Positions 1-11,200 of a stretch of DNA of 64,000 nucleotides are shown here, piece after piece. The notes under the pieces were generated by a model. That model was not told where the DNA came from. It made no database searches and saw only the letters and a program-made list of their open reading frames with translations. How positions within the stretch are numbered: position 1 is the stretch's first letter; every line of letters starts with the position of its first letter. This DNA comes from Oxalobacter paraformigenes (lineage in GTDB: Bacteria > Pseudomonadota > Gammaproteobacteria > Burkholderiales > Burkholderiaceae_D), in contig NZ_KI392030.1 in assembly GCF_000158475.2 (NCBI RefSeq), forward strand, positions 514,755 through 578,754, in the 5' to 3' direction. A program made the translations under genes and the position numbers.

Positions 1-281
1 ACACCCAATTCTCGGGAGAAGTCTACGTACTCTCCAAAGAAGAAGGAGGGCGTCACACCCCGTTCTTTAACAACTACCGTCCGCAATTCTACTTCCGTAC
101 GACAGACGTCACCGGAGCCATCGAACTGCCGAAAGACAAAGAAATGGTCATGCCGGGAGACAATGTCAGCATCAACGTGAAGCTGATCAGCCCGATCGCC
201 ATGGAAGAAGGCTTGAGATTTGCGATCCGTGAAGGCGGCAGAACCGTCGGCGCCGGCGTCGTCTCTAAAATCATCGAGTAA
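1..281 (+). CDS. tuf: Elongation factor Tu, first copy (3' end only)
   Basis: This is the last 93 codons of EF-Tu, the GTPase that delivers aminoacyl-tRNA to the ribosome; the start lies before the window. The frame opens with [10 protein letters not shown] and ends in TAA at 279-281, covering domain 3. Every base matches 16960-17240 in the second tuf copy, and identity stops exactly at the stop codon. Codon use is rich in C-ending codons (GAC, AAC, ATC, CAC), unlike the genes around it. It sits before trpT-secE-nusG, the usual place of one of two tuf copies in betaproteobacteria. Confidence 0.98.
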   Translation, partial: TQFSGEVYVLSKEEGGRHTPFFNNYRPQFYFRTTDVTGAIELPKDKEMVMPGDNVSINVKLISPIAMEEGLRFAIREGGRTVGAGVVSKIIE

Positions 282-298
282 GTTTGTCTATTTTGTTG

Positions 299-320
299 CC
301 CTCTCTTTGCAAGGAGAGGG
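299..320 (+). other. Inverted repeat after tuf
   Basis: CCCTCTC (299-305) pairs with GAGAGGG (314-320) over an 8-base loop, 18 bases after the tuf stop. No run of T follows, so it is not a typical intrinsic terminator. It may protect the tuf 3' end or separate it from the tRNA. The pairing is seen; the role is inferred. Confidence 0.4.
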
Positions 321-358
321 TAACTGGTTGAGCAGATTTAGTATCTGGCTGTAGAAGT

Positions 359-434
359 AGGGGAATAGCTCAATTGGCAGAGCGTCGGTCTCCAAAACCG
401 AAGGTCGGGGGTTCGAGGCCCTCTTCCCCTGCCA
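359..434 (+). tRNA. trpT: tRNA-Trp (anticodon CCA)
   Basis: The acceptor stem AGGGGAA (359-365) pairs with TTCCCCT (424-430), followed by G and an encoded CCA. The anticodon stem TCGGT/ACCGA (385-389 with 397-401) holds the loop CTCCAAA with anticodon CCA at 392-394. The T-loop sequence GGTTCGAGGC is present. A tryptophan tRNA between tuf and secE is the usual arrangement in this group, and it is probably processed from a transcript shared with one or both neighbours. Confidence 0.97.
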
Positions 435-462
435 CCCGAATCCATCACTGAAAGTAAAGTTT

Positions 463-846
463 ATGTCTAACCAACCTGTGCAAGCCGGGGGAGGCCTGGG
501 CGATAAAGTAAAGGTTGCCTGTGCTGTTGCCTCAATTTTGGCAGGTATTTTTGGTTTTTATTTCCTTGCTGGTCAGTCCTCTTTGACGCGTATTGGCGTA
601 TTGGTCGCGGGACTTGTGGTCGGTGCCTGTTTTGCCTGGTTTTCTTCTTCGGGGCGCGATTTTGTGGTATTTGCCAGAGAATCGGTGCGTGAAACAAAGA
701 AAGTGGTATGGCCTGCCCGTAACGATGCCATCCGGCTTACAGGTATTGTTTTTGGCTTTGTCCTTTTAATGGCTGCATTTCTTTGGGGGGCTGACAAAGT
801 TCTGGAGTTTGTTTTGTACAACATCATACTTGGCTGGAAAAGATAA
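463..846 (+). CDS. secE: Preprotein translocase subunit SecE
   Basis: SecE (127 aa) is the small membrane subunit of the SecYEG channel and stabilises SecY, which is encoded at 26831. Two hydrophobic segments lie near residues 15-50. They are followed by the conserved amphipathic region [12 protein letters not shown] and a C-terminal membrane helix, the three-helix form seen in E. coli. The gene overlaps nusG by one base (TAATG), so the pair is translationally coupled. Confidence 0.96.
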   Translation: MSNQPVQAGGGLGDKVKVACAVASILAGIFGFYFLAGQSSLTRIGVLVAGLVVGACFAWFSSSGRDFVVFARESVRETKKVVWPARNDAIRLTGIVFGFVLLMAAFLWGADKVLEFVLYNIILGWKR

Positions 847-1433
847 TGAGCGAAAAGAGCCAGGAGCAGGCTAGCAAAGAAAAAAAAGCCGGTGCGTCCG
901 AAAAGATGCGCTGGTATGTCGTTCATGTCTATTCCGGAATGGAAAAGAGCGTGCGTCGTTCCCTTCTGGAAAGAATAGACCGGATGGGTATGGCCGACAA
1001 GTTTGGGCAGATACTGGTTCCCACAGAAGAGGTCGTTGAGGTCAAAAGCGGTCAGAAATCCGTTACGGAGCGCCGGTTTTTTCCGGGTTATGTCCTGATT
1101 GAAATGGAAATGACGGACGATACCTGGCATCTGGTAAAGGATACCGGCAAGGTGACCGGTTTTGTCGGTGGCAAGTCCAACAAACCGACGCCTGTTCCGG
1201 CTCGGGAAATGGACAAACTGTTGCAACAGATGCAGGAAGGGGTTGACAAGCCTCGTCCGAAAATATCTTATGAAGTCGGCGAGCTGGTGCGTATCAAGGA
1301 AGGCCCATTTGCCGATTTCAATGGCAATGTCGAGGAAGTGAATTACGAAAAGTCCCGATTGAGGGTTTCGGTTACCATTTTCGGTCGTTCGACTCCTGTC
1401 GAGCTTGAGTTCGGTCAGGTTGAGAAAGTTTGA
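846..1433 (+). CDS. nusG: Transcription termination/antitermination factor NusG
   Basis: NusG (195 aa) binds the RNA polymerase clamp, suppresses pausing and links polymerase to Rho or ribosomal S10. The NGN domain begins at about residue 22 ([14 protein letters not shown]) and includes the [12 protein letters not shown] motif. The KOW domain occupies the last 55 residues ([12 protein letters not shown]). An N-terminal extension of about 20 charged residues ([12 protein letters not shown]) precedes the NGN domain. The start overlaps the secE stop. Confidence 0.97.
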   Translation: MSEKSQEQASKEKKAGASEKMRWYVVHVYSGMEKSVRRSLLERIDRMGMADKFGQILVPTEEVVEVKSGQKSVTERRFFPGYVLIEMEMTDDTWHLVKDTGKVTGFVGGKSNKPTPVPAREMDKLLQQMQEGVDKPRPKISYEVGELVRIKEGPFADFNGNVEEVNYEKSRLRVSVTIFGRSTPVELEFGQVEKV

Positions 1434-1528
1434 TTTGTGCGCAGGCCGGAGCGCTGATTTCGGATCCGGCAGAGGAGCCTGTTCCAGGTGGGCGGGCGTT
1501 ATGACTCACTAACCTTGAAAGTAAAAAA

Positions 1529-1960
1529 ATGGCAAAGAAAATCGCCGGTTTTATCAAGTTGCAAGTTCCAGCTGGTAAAGCCAATCCTTCTCCTCCTATC
1601 GGACCGGCTCTTGGTCAGCGTGGTCTGAATATCATGGAATTCTGCAAGGCCTTTAACGCTCAGACCCAAAGTTTTGAGCCGGGTATGCCTATTCCTGTCG
1701 TTATTACCGCTTACGCAGACAAGTCGTTTACGTTTGCGATGAAAACGCCTCCGGCTACTTTCCTGATCAAGAAAGCTGCCGGCATTGAAAAAGGTTCTCA
1801 AAAACCCAATACCGAAAAAGTCGGTTCGATTACCAGAGCTCAGGCTGAAGAAATCGCCACGATGAAAAAACCGGATTTGACCGCTGCCGATATGGAAGCC
1901 GCTGTCAAGACGATTGCCGGTTCGGCCAGGTCAATGGGTATTACTGTGGAGGGCGTATAA
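1529..1960 (+). CDS. rplK: 50S ribosomal protein L11
   Basis: L11 (143 aa) forms the GTPase-associated stalk base with L10. It begins [20 protein letters not shown] and carries the flexible [11 protein letters not shown] segment, the thiostrepton-region hallmark. The length is standard. It is followed with no gap by rplA. The 95 bases between nusG and rplK would hold any L1-binding autoregulatory site, but I could not fix one by eye. Confidence 0.98.
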   Translation: MAKKIAGFIKLQVPAGKANPSPPIGPALGQRGLNIMEFCKAFNAQTQSFEPGMPIPVVITAYADKSFTFAMKTPPATFLIKKAAGIEKGSQKPNTEKVGSITRAQAEEIATMKKPDLTAADMEAAVKTIAGSARSMGITVEGV

Positions 1961-2656
1961 ATGGCTAAAGCTTCTAAAAGAGTGCGCGCTTTTCAGGAAA
2001 AAGTCGATCGCAGCAAAGTCTATTCGCTTGATGCGGCATTGGCACTGTTGAAGGAATTTGCTACTGCAAAATTCAACGAATCCATTGACGTTGCGGTTCA
2101 GTTGGGCGTTGATCCCAAAAAGTCCGATCAGGTTGTTCGTGGCTCGGTTGTGTTGCCGGCCGGTACAGGCAAGACAGTTCGTGTGGCTGTGTTTGCATCG
2201 GGCGAAAAGGCGGAACAGGCAAAAGCTGCCGGTGCCGATATTGTCGGAATGGAGGAACTGGCGGCACAAATCAAGGGTGGCGATATACCTTTTGATGTGG
2301 TTATCGCTTCTCCGGACACGATGCGCATTGTCGGTGCGTTGGGCCAGATTCTTGGGCCGCGCGGTTTGATGCCGAATCCGAAGGTGGGTACGGTTACCCC
2401 TGACGTTGCTACCGCTGTCAGAAATGCCAAGGCTGGCCAGGTTCAGTACAGAACGGATCGTGCGGGTATCATTCATGCAACTATCGGGCGCAAATCGTTT
2501 TCCGATGCTGAGCTGAAATCGAATCTGGTTGCATTAATGGAGGCCTTGAACAAGGCCAAGCCGGTTAGCAGTAAAGGCACTTATATCCGCAAAGTCTCGA
2601 TTTCCTCGACAATGGGTGCCGGGGTTCGCGTCGATCAAGCATCGATTGCCGCTTAA
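1961..2656 (+). CDS. rplA: 50S ribosomal protein L1
   Basis: L1 (231 aa) forms the mobile L1 stalk that moves deacylated tRNA out of the E site and usually represses its own operon. The signature region [15 protein letters not shown] is present and the length is normal. The ATG directly abuts the rplK stop, and its GGAGGG ribosome-binding site lies inside the rplK end, so translation is coupled. Confidence 0.98.
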   Translation: MAKASKRVRAFQEKVDRSKVYSLDAALALLKEFATAKFNESIDVAVQLGVDPKKSDQVVRGSVVLPAGTGKTVRVAVFASGEKAEQAKAAGADIVGMEELAAQIKGGDIPFDVVIASPDTMRIVGALGQILGPRGLMPNPKVGTVTPDVATAVRNAKAGQVQYRTDRAGIIHATIGRKSFSDAELKSNLVALMEALNKAKPVSSKGTYIRKVSISSTMGAGVRVDQASIAA

Positions 2657-2670
2657 GTGTATAATAATAG

Positions 2671-2789
2671 ACCCTGTTTTTGCAGGGCATGACTTTGGGC
2701 CATGCCGGCGAGGTTGTCGGCGTGGACAATCAAAGACCGCTGGGCAATTGATGTCTGGTTTGTCAATTGTTAAAAATCGCTACCCAGCG
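2671..2789 (+). promoter_or_regulatory. Structured rplJ leader (L10 leader-like)
   Basis: The 266-base gap before rplJ contains nested pairings. CGCTGGG (2738-2744) pairs with CCCAGCG (2783-2789), and inside it CAATTGA (2745-2751) pairs with TCAATTG (2763-2769). A 13-base bulge lies on the 3' side. Upstream, CCCTG/CAGGG (2672-2687) competes with GGCATG/CATGCC (2686-2706). A bulged long stem before rplJ is what the L10-(L7/L12)4 autoregulatory leader looks like in other bacteria. The pairings are seen; the function is inferred. Confidence 0.6.
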
Positions 2790-2922
2790 TAGATGGTGAA
2801 CCCAACTAGTTTTGCAGTTTCAAAGCTGATTGCCAGTAGTGAACTCCTAACTTTGGACACCGTGTTCGAACCGATATCCGACAGTTTGCAATTTGGACGG
2901 ATATCATTTTTGGAGGTTGACC

Positions 2923-3420
2923 GTGGGTCTCAATCTGAATGACAAGAAGGCTGTAGTAGCAGAAGTCAGTGCTCAGATCGCTGAAGCGCAGACGATTGTT
3001 TTGGCCGAATATCGTGGTATCCAGGTTGGTGACATGACGCAATTGCGTGCTGCTGCACGTGAAAACGGTGTGTACATGCGCGTGTTGAAAAACACGCTGG
3101 CACGTCGCGCTGTTGAAGGAACAGCATTTGCCGACCTCGCTTCTGAAATGACAGGTCCTTTGGTGTATTCCATATCGAAGGATGCCGTTGCCGCTGCCAA
3201 AGTCGTACAGGACTTTGCAAAACGTAACGATGCGCTTGTTATCAGAGGCGGCAGTTATGCAGGCAAGACGCTCGATAAAGCCGGTGTTGTTGCGCTGGCA
3301 AGCATTCCGAGTCGTGAAGTGCTGCTCTCTCAGCTTATGGGCGTTATGTTGGCACCTGTTTCGGGCTTTGCCCGTGGACTGGCTGCGCTGGCGACGAAGA
3401 AAGAGGCGGAAGCTGCCTGA
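2923..3420 (+). CDS. rplJ: 50S ribosomal protein L10
   Basis: L10 (165 aa) anchors L7/L12 dimers to the ribosomal stalk. I chose the GTG at 2923, giving [16 protein letters not shown], because GGAGG (2912-2916) stands six bases upstream and the length then matches the family. An in-frame ATG at 2893 would add ten unrelated residues. It is followed by rplL after 87 bases. Confidence 0.96.
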   Translation: MGLNLNDKKAVVAEVSAQIAEAQTIVLAEYRGIQVGDMTQLRAAARENGVYMRVLKNTLARRAVEGTAFADLASEMTGPLVYSISKDAVAAAKVVQDFAKRNDALVIRGGSYAGKTLDKAGVVALASIPSREVLLSQLMGVMLAPVSGFARGLAALATKKEAEAA

Positions 3421-3507
3421 GCAAACGGATCTGTTTGTTTGTGTAGACGGCAATTCGCCGGTCGTTAGTACCAATTATCGTATTTAATAAAGAATTAGGA
3501 GTTTTAA

Positions 3508-3888
3508 ATGGCAATGAGTAAAGAAGACATCCTGGAAGCCGTTGGCGCGATGTCCGTTATGGAGCTGAATGACCTGGTCAAGGCATTCGAAGAAAAATTT
3601 GGTGTTTCCGCTGCCGCTATGGCTGTCGCCGGTCCTGCTGGCGGTGCTGCTGCCGGTGGCGCCGCTGCTGAAGAACAAACTGAATTTACTGTCGTTCTGG
3701 CTGAATTTGGCGCCAACAAGGTTGCTGTTATCAAGGCGGTTCGTGAAATTACCGGTCTGGGCCTGAAAGAAGCCAAGGACATGGTTGATTCCGCACCGAA
3801 GCCGGTCAAGGAAGGTGTCAGCAAGGCTGATGCTGAAGAAGCCAAGAAGAAACTGGAAGACGCAGGCGCCAAAGTCGAAATCAAATAA
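3508..3888 (+). CDS. rplL: 50S ribosomal protein L7/L12
   Basis: L7/L12 (126 aa) is the multi-copy stalk protein that recruits translational GTPases. It has an N-terminal dimerisation domain ([20 protein letters not shown]), an Ala/Gly-rich hinge at about residues 37-53, and the globular C-terminal domain with [24 protein letters not shown] site precedes the ATG; a second ATG two codons in could also serve. Confidence 0.98.
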   Translation: MAMSKEDILEAVGAMSVMELNDLVKAFEEKFGVSAAAMAVAGPAGGAAAGGAAAEEQTEFTVVLAEFGANKVAVIKAVREITGLGLKEAKDMVDSAPKPVKEGVSKADAEEAKKKLEDAGAKVEIK

Positions 3889-3928
3889 TTTCGCTCTTGT
3901 CGAATGCTTTAGCGGTATCCGAGTCATT

Positions 3929-3955
3929 GCTGAATCGCTTCAGGGGCGATTCGGC
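3929..3955 (+). terminator. Attenuator-like hairpin between rplL and rpoB
   Basis: A ten-pair stem with one G-T pair (GCTGAATCGC with GCGATTCGGC, loop TTCAGGG) is followed by only three T residues. In E. coli a leaky terminator in this gap sets rpoBC expression below that of rplJL. The position and weak T-run fit that role, which is inferred. Confidence 0.55.
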
Positions 3956-4020
3956 TTTGACTCAATTGTGTTTCCTGAAGTAGGTTGTTTGTCGCTTAAA
4001 TACATTGAAGTGGAGGCTTG

Positions 4021-4060
4021 AGTTTTATGTTTTCCGTGGTATCGGCCAGAGCATAAAACT
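4021..4060 (+). other. Long-range stem before rpoB, possible RNase III site
   Basis: AGTTTTATG (4021-4029) pairs perfectly with CATAAAACT (4052-4060) across a 22-base loop, 36 bases before the rpoB start. In E. coli the rplL-rpoB spacer carries an RNase III cleavage stem at a comparable place. The inverted repeat is seen; the processing role is a guess. Confidence 0.45.
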
Positions 4061-4095
4061 GAATTTTCCATCCTTCAGCCACTCATGGAGTGTCC

Positions 4096-7000
4096 ATGCA
4101 CTACTCATTTACTGAGAAGAAGCGCATCCGCAAATCGTTTGCAAAGCGCGATAATGTTCACCAAGTTCCTTTTTTGCTGGCGACACAGCTTGAATCCTAT
4201 GAAAAGTTTCTGCAAGCTGATGTGCCGCCTTTAAAACGTAAAAATGAAGGCTTGCAGTCTGCGTTTACATCGATTTTTCCGATCGTATCGCACAATGGTT
4301 TCGCAAGGCTTGAATTTATTTCCTATACTTTGGGCGATCCTCCTTTTGATGTCAAGGAATGCCAGCAGCGCGGACTGACGCTGGCGTCGCCTTTGCGCGC
4401 CAAGGTCAGGCTGGTTATTCTCGACAAGGAATCGCCGACGAAACCGGTTGTAAAAGAAATGAAAGAACAGGAAGTCTATATGGGCGAGTTGCCCCTGATG
4501 ACGACGACGGGTTCTTTCGTGATCAACGGCACAGAGCGGGTAATCGTTTCGCAGCTGCATCGTTCTCCCGGTGTCTTTTTCGAACACGACAAGGGGAAGA
4601 CGCATTCGTCCGGCAAGCTTCTTTTCTCGGCAAGGATTATTCCTTACCGTGGATCCTGGCTTGATTTTGAATTCGATCCCAAAGACATTCTCTTTTTCCG
4701 TATCGACCGCCGCCGCAAAATGCCGGTCACTATTCTGCTGAAAGCAATTGGCATGTCGTCTGAAGAAATTCTGGAGAATTTCTTTGTTTTCGACGATTTC
4801 CTGTTGCGTGCGGAAGGTGCTGAAATGGAATTCGTTCCATCGCGCATGCGTGGCGAGATCGCGCGTTTCGACATTCTCGACAGGGAAGGGAAAGTGCTGG
4901 TCGAAAAGGACAAGCGGATCAATGCAAGAAATATCCGCGATATCGAAGCGGCAGGTATCAAGCGCATTTCCGTTCCGGAAGATTTTTTGTATGGCAGGGC
5001 ATTAGCCAAAAACATTGTCGATCCGGATACCGGTGAGGTTGTCGCACGCGCCAATGACGAAATTACGGAAGACGTCATGGCTCGTTTGCGTGAAGCGGGA
5101 ATTGAAGAGATCCAGACGCTTTATACCAACGATCTGGATCAGGGCGCTTACATTTCGCAGACACTGCGTATTGATGAAACAGTTGATCAGATGGCTGCAA
5201 GAATTGCCATTTACCGTATGATGCGTCCGGGCGAACCGCCGACTGAAGAATCGGTAGAAGCCTTGTTCAACGGTCTTTTCTACAATGAAGAACGTTATGA
5301 TCTGTCTGCCGTCGGGCGGATGAAATTCAACAGCCGTGTCGGTCGCGATGAACTGACCGGTCCGATGACGCTTTCGAATGACGACATCCTTTCGGTGATC
5401 AAAATTCTGGTCGAGCTCCGGAACGGCCGTGGCGAAATCGACGATATCGACCATCTTGGGAACCGTCGTGTGCGTTGTGTGGGCGAATTGGCCGAGAATC
5501 AGTTCCGTGCCGGGCTGGTCAGAGTGGAACGTGCTGTAAAAGAACGGCTTGGGCAGGCTGAGGCCGATAATCTGATGCCGCATGATCTGATCAATTCCAA
5601 GCCGATTTCAGCTGCGATCCGTGAGTTTTTCGGTTCGTCGCAGCTTTCGCAATTTATGGACCAGACCAATCCGCTGTCGGAAATTACGCACAAACGCCGT
5701 GTGTCAGCATTGGGCCCAGGCGGGTTGACGCGTGAACGCGCCGGTTTTGAAGTCCGTGACGTGCATCCGACTCATTATGGCCGTGTCTGCCCGATTGAAA
5801 CGCCTGAAGGTCCGAATATCGGTCTGATCAATTCCCTGGCATTGTATGCGCGTCTGAACGAGTACGGTTTTCTGGAAACGCCTTATCGGAAGGTTATCGA
5901 CAGCCATGTAACGGATCAGATCGAGTATCTGTCCGCTATCGAGGAAGGCCGTTATATCATCGCTCAGGCAAACAGCAAGATTGATGAAAACGGGGCATTG
6001 ATAGACGAGCTGGTTTCTGCGCGTGAAGCCGGCGAAACCATTCTGGTATCGCCGGAACGGGTTCAGTATATGGACGTTGCACCGGGCCAGATCGTTTCGG
6101 TTGCGGCATCCCTGATTCCGTTTCTGGAGCACGACGATGCGAACCGGGCATTGATGGGCGCCAACATGCAGCGTCAGGCTGTTCCGTGCCTGAGGCCGCA
6201 GAAAGCATTGGTCGGTACCGGTATTGAACGTACCGTTGCGGTTGACTCCGGGACCACAGTGCAGGCTTTAAGAGGCGGCGTTGTTGATTATATCGATGCC
6301 GGACGTGTCGTGGTTCGCGTGAACGACGAGGAAGCGAAAGCAGGTGAAGTCGGTGTCGACATTTACAATCTGATCAAATATACGCGTTCCAATCAGAATA
6401 CGAATATCAACCAGAGGCCTATCGTCAAGGTAGGCGACCGGATCGCGAAGGGCGATGTCATTGCGGACGGCGCTTCAACGGATCTGGGCGAGCTGGCATT
6501 GGGACAGAATCTATTGGTAGCCTTTACGCCATGGAATGGGTTGAATTATGAAGATTCCATCCTGATCTCCGAAAAAGTGGTCGAGGATGACCGTTATACC
6601 TCCATTCACATTGAGGAATTGTCGGTTGTCGCCCGCGATACGAAGCTGGGCCCTGAAGAAATCACACGCGATATTTCCAATTTGGCCGAAAACCAGCTGG
6701 CCCGTCTGGATGAATCCGGTATCGTTTATATCGGTGCGGAAGTCGAGGCAGGTGATGTTCTGGTCGGTAAAGTGACGCCGCGCGGCGAAACGCAGCTGAC
6801 TCCGGAAGAAAAGCTGTTGCGTGCCATTTTCGGGGAAAAAGCTTCCGATGTGAAGGACACTTCTTTGCGTGTGCCCTCAGGTATGGTCGGTACGGTTATC
6901 GACGTTCAGGTGTTCACGCGTGAAGGTCTGGTTCGCGACAAACGTGCGCAACAAATTATCGACGATGAATTGAAACGTTACCGTATCGATTTGAATGACC

Positions 7001-8202
7001 AGATGCGTATTGTGGAAGGCGATGCATTCCAGCGTTTGAGTAAACTCCTGATTGGCAAGAAGGTCAACGGAGGCCCCAAAAAGCTGGCGCGCGGTGCTGA
7101 AATCACGCAGGAATATCTGGCCGATCTGGAAAGATATCACTGGTTCGATATCCGTCCGGCGGATGAAGACACGGCAATGTCACTGGAAGCGATCAAGGAC
7201 TCGATCGAGGAAAAACGTCATCAGTTCGATCTGGCCTTTGAAGAAAAACGCAAGAAGCTGACGCAGGGTGATGAATTGCAGCCCGGTGTCCAGAAAATGG
7301 TTAAGGTTTATCTTGCTGTCAAACGTCGTTTGCAGCCCGGTGACAAGATGGCCGGACGTCACGGTAACAAAGGGGTTGTCTCCAAAATTGTGCCGATTGA
7401 GGACATGCCGTACATGGCGGATGGTACGCCGGCCGATATCGTTCTGAACCCGCTGGGTGTGCCGTCACGTATGAATATCGGCCAGATTCTGGAAACCCAT
7501 CTGGGATGGGCTTCAAAAGGCTTGGGTTTGCGTATCGGTGAAATGTTGCAGGCCAAACAGAAGGTGGAAGAAATTCGGGCATTCCTCAAACAGATTTATC
7601 TGAGCAGTGGAAAACCGGAAGATCTGGACGACCTGTCAGAAACTGAAGTGTTGACGTTGGCGGAAAACCTGAAAGATGGTGTGCCTTTCGCTACTCCTGT
7701 TTTCGATGGCGCAGAAGAAGATGAGATCCGTCGTATGCTCGATTTGGCGTATCCGGACGATATTGCCCGGAAACTGGGTATGACCGAAATGAAAAATCAG
7801 GTGACCCTGTATGACGGTCGTACCGGCGAACCGTTCGAACGGCCGGTAACGGTCGGATACAAGCATATGTTGAAGTTGCACCATCTGGTTGACGACAAGA
7901 TGCATGCGCGTTCGACAGGCCCGTATTCGCTGGTGACGCAGCAGCCTCTGGGCGGCAAGGCACAATTCGGTGGCCAGCGTTTCGGCGAAATGGAAGTCTG
8001 GGCTCTCGAAGCGTACGGCGCTTCTTATGTATTGCAGGAAATGCTGACCGTAAAATCCGACGACGTCGCCGGACGGACCAAGGTTTACGAAAATCTGGTC
8101 AAGGGCGATCACGTCATTGATGCCGGCATGCCGGAATCCTTTAACGTGCTCGTGAAGGAAATACGTTCTCTGGGTATCGATATCGATCTGGAACGTAACT
8201 AG
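4096..8202 (+). CDS. rpoB: DNA-directed RNA polymerase subunit beta
   Basis: RpoB (1368 aa) forms one pincer of the polymerase active cleft. The start at ATG 4096 ([15 protein letters not shown]) has GGAG five bases upstream; a GTG two codons earlier is less likely. The rifampicin pocket at about residues 511-545 ([20 protein letters not shown], then [11 protein letters not shown]) keeps the sensitive-type Asp, His and Ser. The C-terminal [13 protein letters not shown] and switch regions are intact. It is followed by rpoC after 91 bases. Confidence 0.99.
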   Translation: MHYSFTEKKRIRKSFAKRDNVHQVPFLLATQLESYEKFLQADVPPLKRKNEGLQSAFTSIFPIVSHNGFARLEFISYTLGDPPFDVKECQQRGLTLASPLRAKVRLVILDKESPTKPVVKEMKEQEVYMGELPLMTTTGSFVINGTERVIVSQLHRSPGVFFEHDKGKTHSSGKLLFSARIIPYRGSWLDFEFDPKDILFFRIDRRRKMPVTILLKAIGMSSEEILENFFVFDDFLLRAEGAEMEFVPSRMRGEIARFDILDREGKVLVEKDKRINARNIRDIEAAGIKRISVPEDFLYGRALAKNIVDPDTGEVVARANDEITEDVMARLREAGIEEIQTLYTNDLDQGAYISQTLRIDETVDQMAARIAIYRMMRPGEPPTEESVEALFNGLFYNEERYDLSAVGRMKFNSRVGRDELTGPMTLSNDDILSVIKILVELRNGRGEIDDIDHLGNRRVRCVGELAENQFRAGLVRVERAVKERLGQAEADNLMPHDLINSKPISAAIREFFGSSQLSQFMDQTNPLSEITHKRRVSALGPGGLTRERAGFEVRDVHPTHYGRVCPIETPEGPNIGLINSLALYARLNEYGFLETPYRKVIDSHVTDQIEYLSAIEEGRYIIAQANSKIDENGALIDELVSAREAGETILVSPERVQYMDVAPGQIVSVAASLIPFLEHDDANRALMGANMQRQAVPCLRPQKALVGTGIERTVAVDSGTTVQALRGGVVDYIDAGRVVVRVNDEEAKAGEVGVDIYNLIKYTRSNQNTNINQRPIVKVGDRIAKGDVIADGASTDLGELALGQNLLVAFTPWNGLNYEDSILISEKVVEDDRYTSIHIEELSVVARDTKLGPEEITRDISNLAENQLARLDESGIVYIGAEVEAGDVLVGKVTPRGETQLTPEEKLLRAIFGEKASDVKDTSLRVPSGMVGTVIDVQVFTREGLVRDKRAQQIIDDELKRYRIDLNDQMRIVEGDAFQRLSKLLIGKKVNGGPKKLARGAEITQEYLADLERYHWFDIRPADEDTAMSLEAIKDSIEEKRHQFDLAFEEKRKKLTQGDELQPGVQKMVKVYLAVKRRLQPGDKMAGRHGNKGVVSKIVPIEDMPYMADGTPADIVLNPLGVPSRMNIGQILETHLGWASKGLGLRIGEMLQAKQKVEEIRAFLKQIYLSSGKPEDLDDLSETEVLTLAENLKDGVPFATPVFDGAEEDEIRRMLDLAYPDDIARKLGMTEMKNQVTLYDGRTGEPFERPVTVGYKHMLKLHHLVDDKMHARSTGPYSLVTQQPLGGKAQFGGQRFGEMEVWALEAYGASYVLQEMLTVKSDDVAGRTKVYENLVKGDHVIDAGMPESFNVLVKEIRSLGIDIDLERN

Positions 8203-8293
8203 GCACAAAGCGTTTGAATCCGGACGGGGCGCGTGGCCACCTCGTCCGGTAAAGAATTTTTGGCCGTAGTTTCTCACCCAATTGGAGTGAAAT

Positions 8294-11200
8294 ATGAAAG
8301 CACTGCTCGATCTATTCAAGCAAGTTCAGCAAGATGAACAATTCGATGCCATCAAAATTGGTCTGGCATCACCTGATAAAATCAGATCATGGTCTTACGG
8401 AGAAGTCAAAAAACCGGAAACGATCAATTACCGCACTTTCAAGCCGGAACGCGACGGCCTGTTCTGCGCGAAAATTTTTGGACCGATCAAGGACTACGAA
8501 TGCTTGTGTGGCAAATACAAGCGTTTGAAGCATCGGGGTGTTATCTGTGAAAAATGCGGCGTGGAAGTCACGCTTGCCAAAGTCCGCCGCGAACGGATGG
8601 GGCATATCGAACTTGCATCGCCGGCAGCGCACATATGGTTTTTGAAATCCTTGCCGTCCCGTCTGGGTATGGTGCTGGATATGACATTGCGCGATATCGA
8701 GCGCGTTTTGTATTTCGAAGCGTATGTTGTTACCGATCCGGGCATGACGCCATTGAAGAAGTGCCAGATCATGTCGGAAGACGATTATGCGGCGAAATAC
8801 GAGGAATTCGGTGATGAGTTTTCTGCCTCCATGGGAGCGGAAGGTATTCGAGAACTGTTGCGTTCGATCGATATCGACCGAGAAGCGGAAGTGCTGCGCA
8901 ACGAGCTCAAGGATTCCAAGTCCGAGGCCAAAATCAAGAAATATGCCAAGAGACTGAAAGTCCTGGAAGCTTTCCAGCGTTCCGGCATCAAACCGGAGTG
9001 GATGATTATGGAAGTTCTGCCGGTACTCCCGCCTGAACTTCGTCCACTGGTTCCATTGGACGGAGGGCGGTTTGCCACTTCCGATCTGAATGATCTGTAT
9101 CGTCGCGTCATCAACAGAAACAACCGTCTGAAACGGCTTTTGGAATTGCGCGCGCCGGAAATCATTACCCGTAACGAAAAACGAATGCTTCAGGAAGCGG
9201 TCGATTCCCTGCTGGATAACGGCCGTCGCGGCAAGGCAATGACCGGGGCCAACAAACGGCCCCTGAAATCACTGGCCGAAATGATCAAGGGCAAAGGTGG
9301 TCGCTTCCGCCAGAATCTGTTGGGTAAGCGGGTCGATTATTCCGGCCGCTCCGTCATTACTGTCGGCCCGCAGCTGAAGTTGCACCAGTGCGGTTTGCCG
9401 AAACTGATGGCTCTGGAACTGTTCAAGCCTTTCATTTTCAACAAACTGGAACTGATGGGGTTGGCCACGACCATCAAGGCAGCCAAACGTCTGGTCGAAC
9501 TTCAGGAACCCGTTGTCTGGGATATTCTGGAAGAAGTCATTCGGGAGCATCCTGTCATGCTGAATCGTGCACCTACCTTGCACAGATTGGGCATCCAGGC
9601 ATTCGAACCGGTTCTGATTGAAGGCAAGGCCATTCAGCTGCACCCGCTGGTTTGCGCAGCGTTCAATGCTGACTTCGACGGTGACCAGATGGCAGTTCAC
9701 GTCCCGTTGTCGATTGAAGCGCAACTGGAAGCCCGGACGCTGATGCTTGCTTCCAACAATGTCCTGTTCCCATCCAACGGTGAACCGTCCATTGTGCCTT
9801 CCCAGGATATGGTGCTGGGCCTGTATTACGCAACCCGTGAAAAAATCAACGGCAAGGGCGAAGGGATGCTGTTTGCTGATATTGCCGAAGTGCAGCGTGC
9901 TTATGACAATAAGGAAGTTGAACTGGCGACCCGTATTACCGTCCGTTTGCCGGATTACGTCAAGGATCCGATCAGTGGCGAAACGGTTAAAAAGCTTGTT
10001 CGCTATGAGACAACGGTCGGGCGCACACTCTTGTCTGAAATTCTGCCTGAGGGGTTGCCTTTTTCCGTCCTGAATACGCCATTGAAGAAAAAGGAGATTT
10101 CCCGTCTTATCAATACTTCCTTCAGAAAATGCGGATTGCGTGCAACGGTTGTGTTTGCGGATCATCTGATGCAAGCCGGTTTCCGGCTGGCAACCAAGGC
10201 GGGCATATCTATTTGTATCAACGACATGCTGGTGCCGAAGCAGAAAGTCGAGTTGATTTCCGCTGCCGAACAGGAAGTCAAACAGATCGAACAGCAGTAT
10301 GCCTCCGGTCTGGTGACATCCGGTGAACGTTACAACAAGGTGGTCGATATCTGGGGCAAGACTGGCGACAGCGTCGGCAAGGCGATGATGGATCAGCTGA
10401 AGGTTGAAGAAGTTGTCAAACGCGATGGATCAGCCGGAACCCAGGAATCGTTCAATTCCATTTACATGATGGCAGACTCGGGAGCACGGGGTTCCGCAGC
10501 GCAGATTCGTCAGCTGGCAGGCATGCGTGGCCTGATGGCAAAACCGGACGGTTCGATTATCGAAACGCCGATTACTGCCAATTTCCGTGAGGGCCTGAAT
10601 GTTCTTCAGTACTTTATCTCGACGCATGGGGCACGTAAGGGATTGGCCGATACGGCACTGAAAACGGCGAATTCGGGTTATCTGACCCGCCGTCTGGTGG
10701 ATGTCACCCAGGATCTGGTTGTTATCGAAGACGATTGCGGCACGCATGAAGGCGTTGTCATGAAAGCACTGATCGAGGGGGGCGAAGTGGTTGAAGCACT
10801 TGGTGACCGCATTCTGGGGCGCGTCAGTGCAAATGACATTATCAATCCCGAGTCACGTGAAGTGCTGTATGAAGCAGGTACGCTTCTTGATGAAGACAAG
10901 ATCGAAGAGATCGAGCGGCTGGGTATCGATGAGGTCAAAGTCCGTACTCCGCTGACCTGCGAAACCCGTTATGGCATGTGTGCGAAATGTTATGGCCGCG
11001 ATCTTGGCCGTGGTTCGCTGGTCAATGCCGGCGAAGCCGTGGGTGTGATCGCTGCCCAGTCCATCGGTGAACCGGGAACCCAGTTGACCATGCGGACTTT
11101 CCATATCGGTGGCGCTGCGTCGCGTTCCGCTGTTGCCTCAAGTGTGGAAGCCCGTTCCAACGGTACCATCCACTTTACGTCGACGATGCGTTATGTTACC

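Noticed and set aside
2646-2665. TTGCCG and TATAAT at the end of rplA as an rplJ promoter
   Set aside because: The TATAAT is perfect but the spacing to TTGCCG is only eight bases, and no other -35 box fits well.
9269-10174. Minus-strand frame of 301 codons inside rpoC
   Set aside because: rpoC is unbroken here with catalytic motifs; the antisense product is Gln/Phe/Asn-rich shadow sequence.
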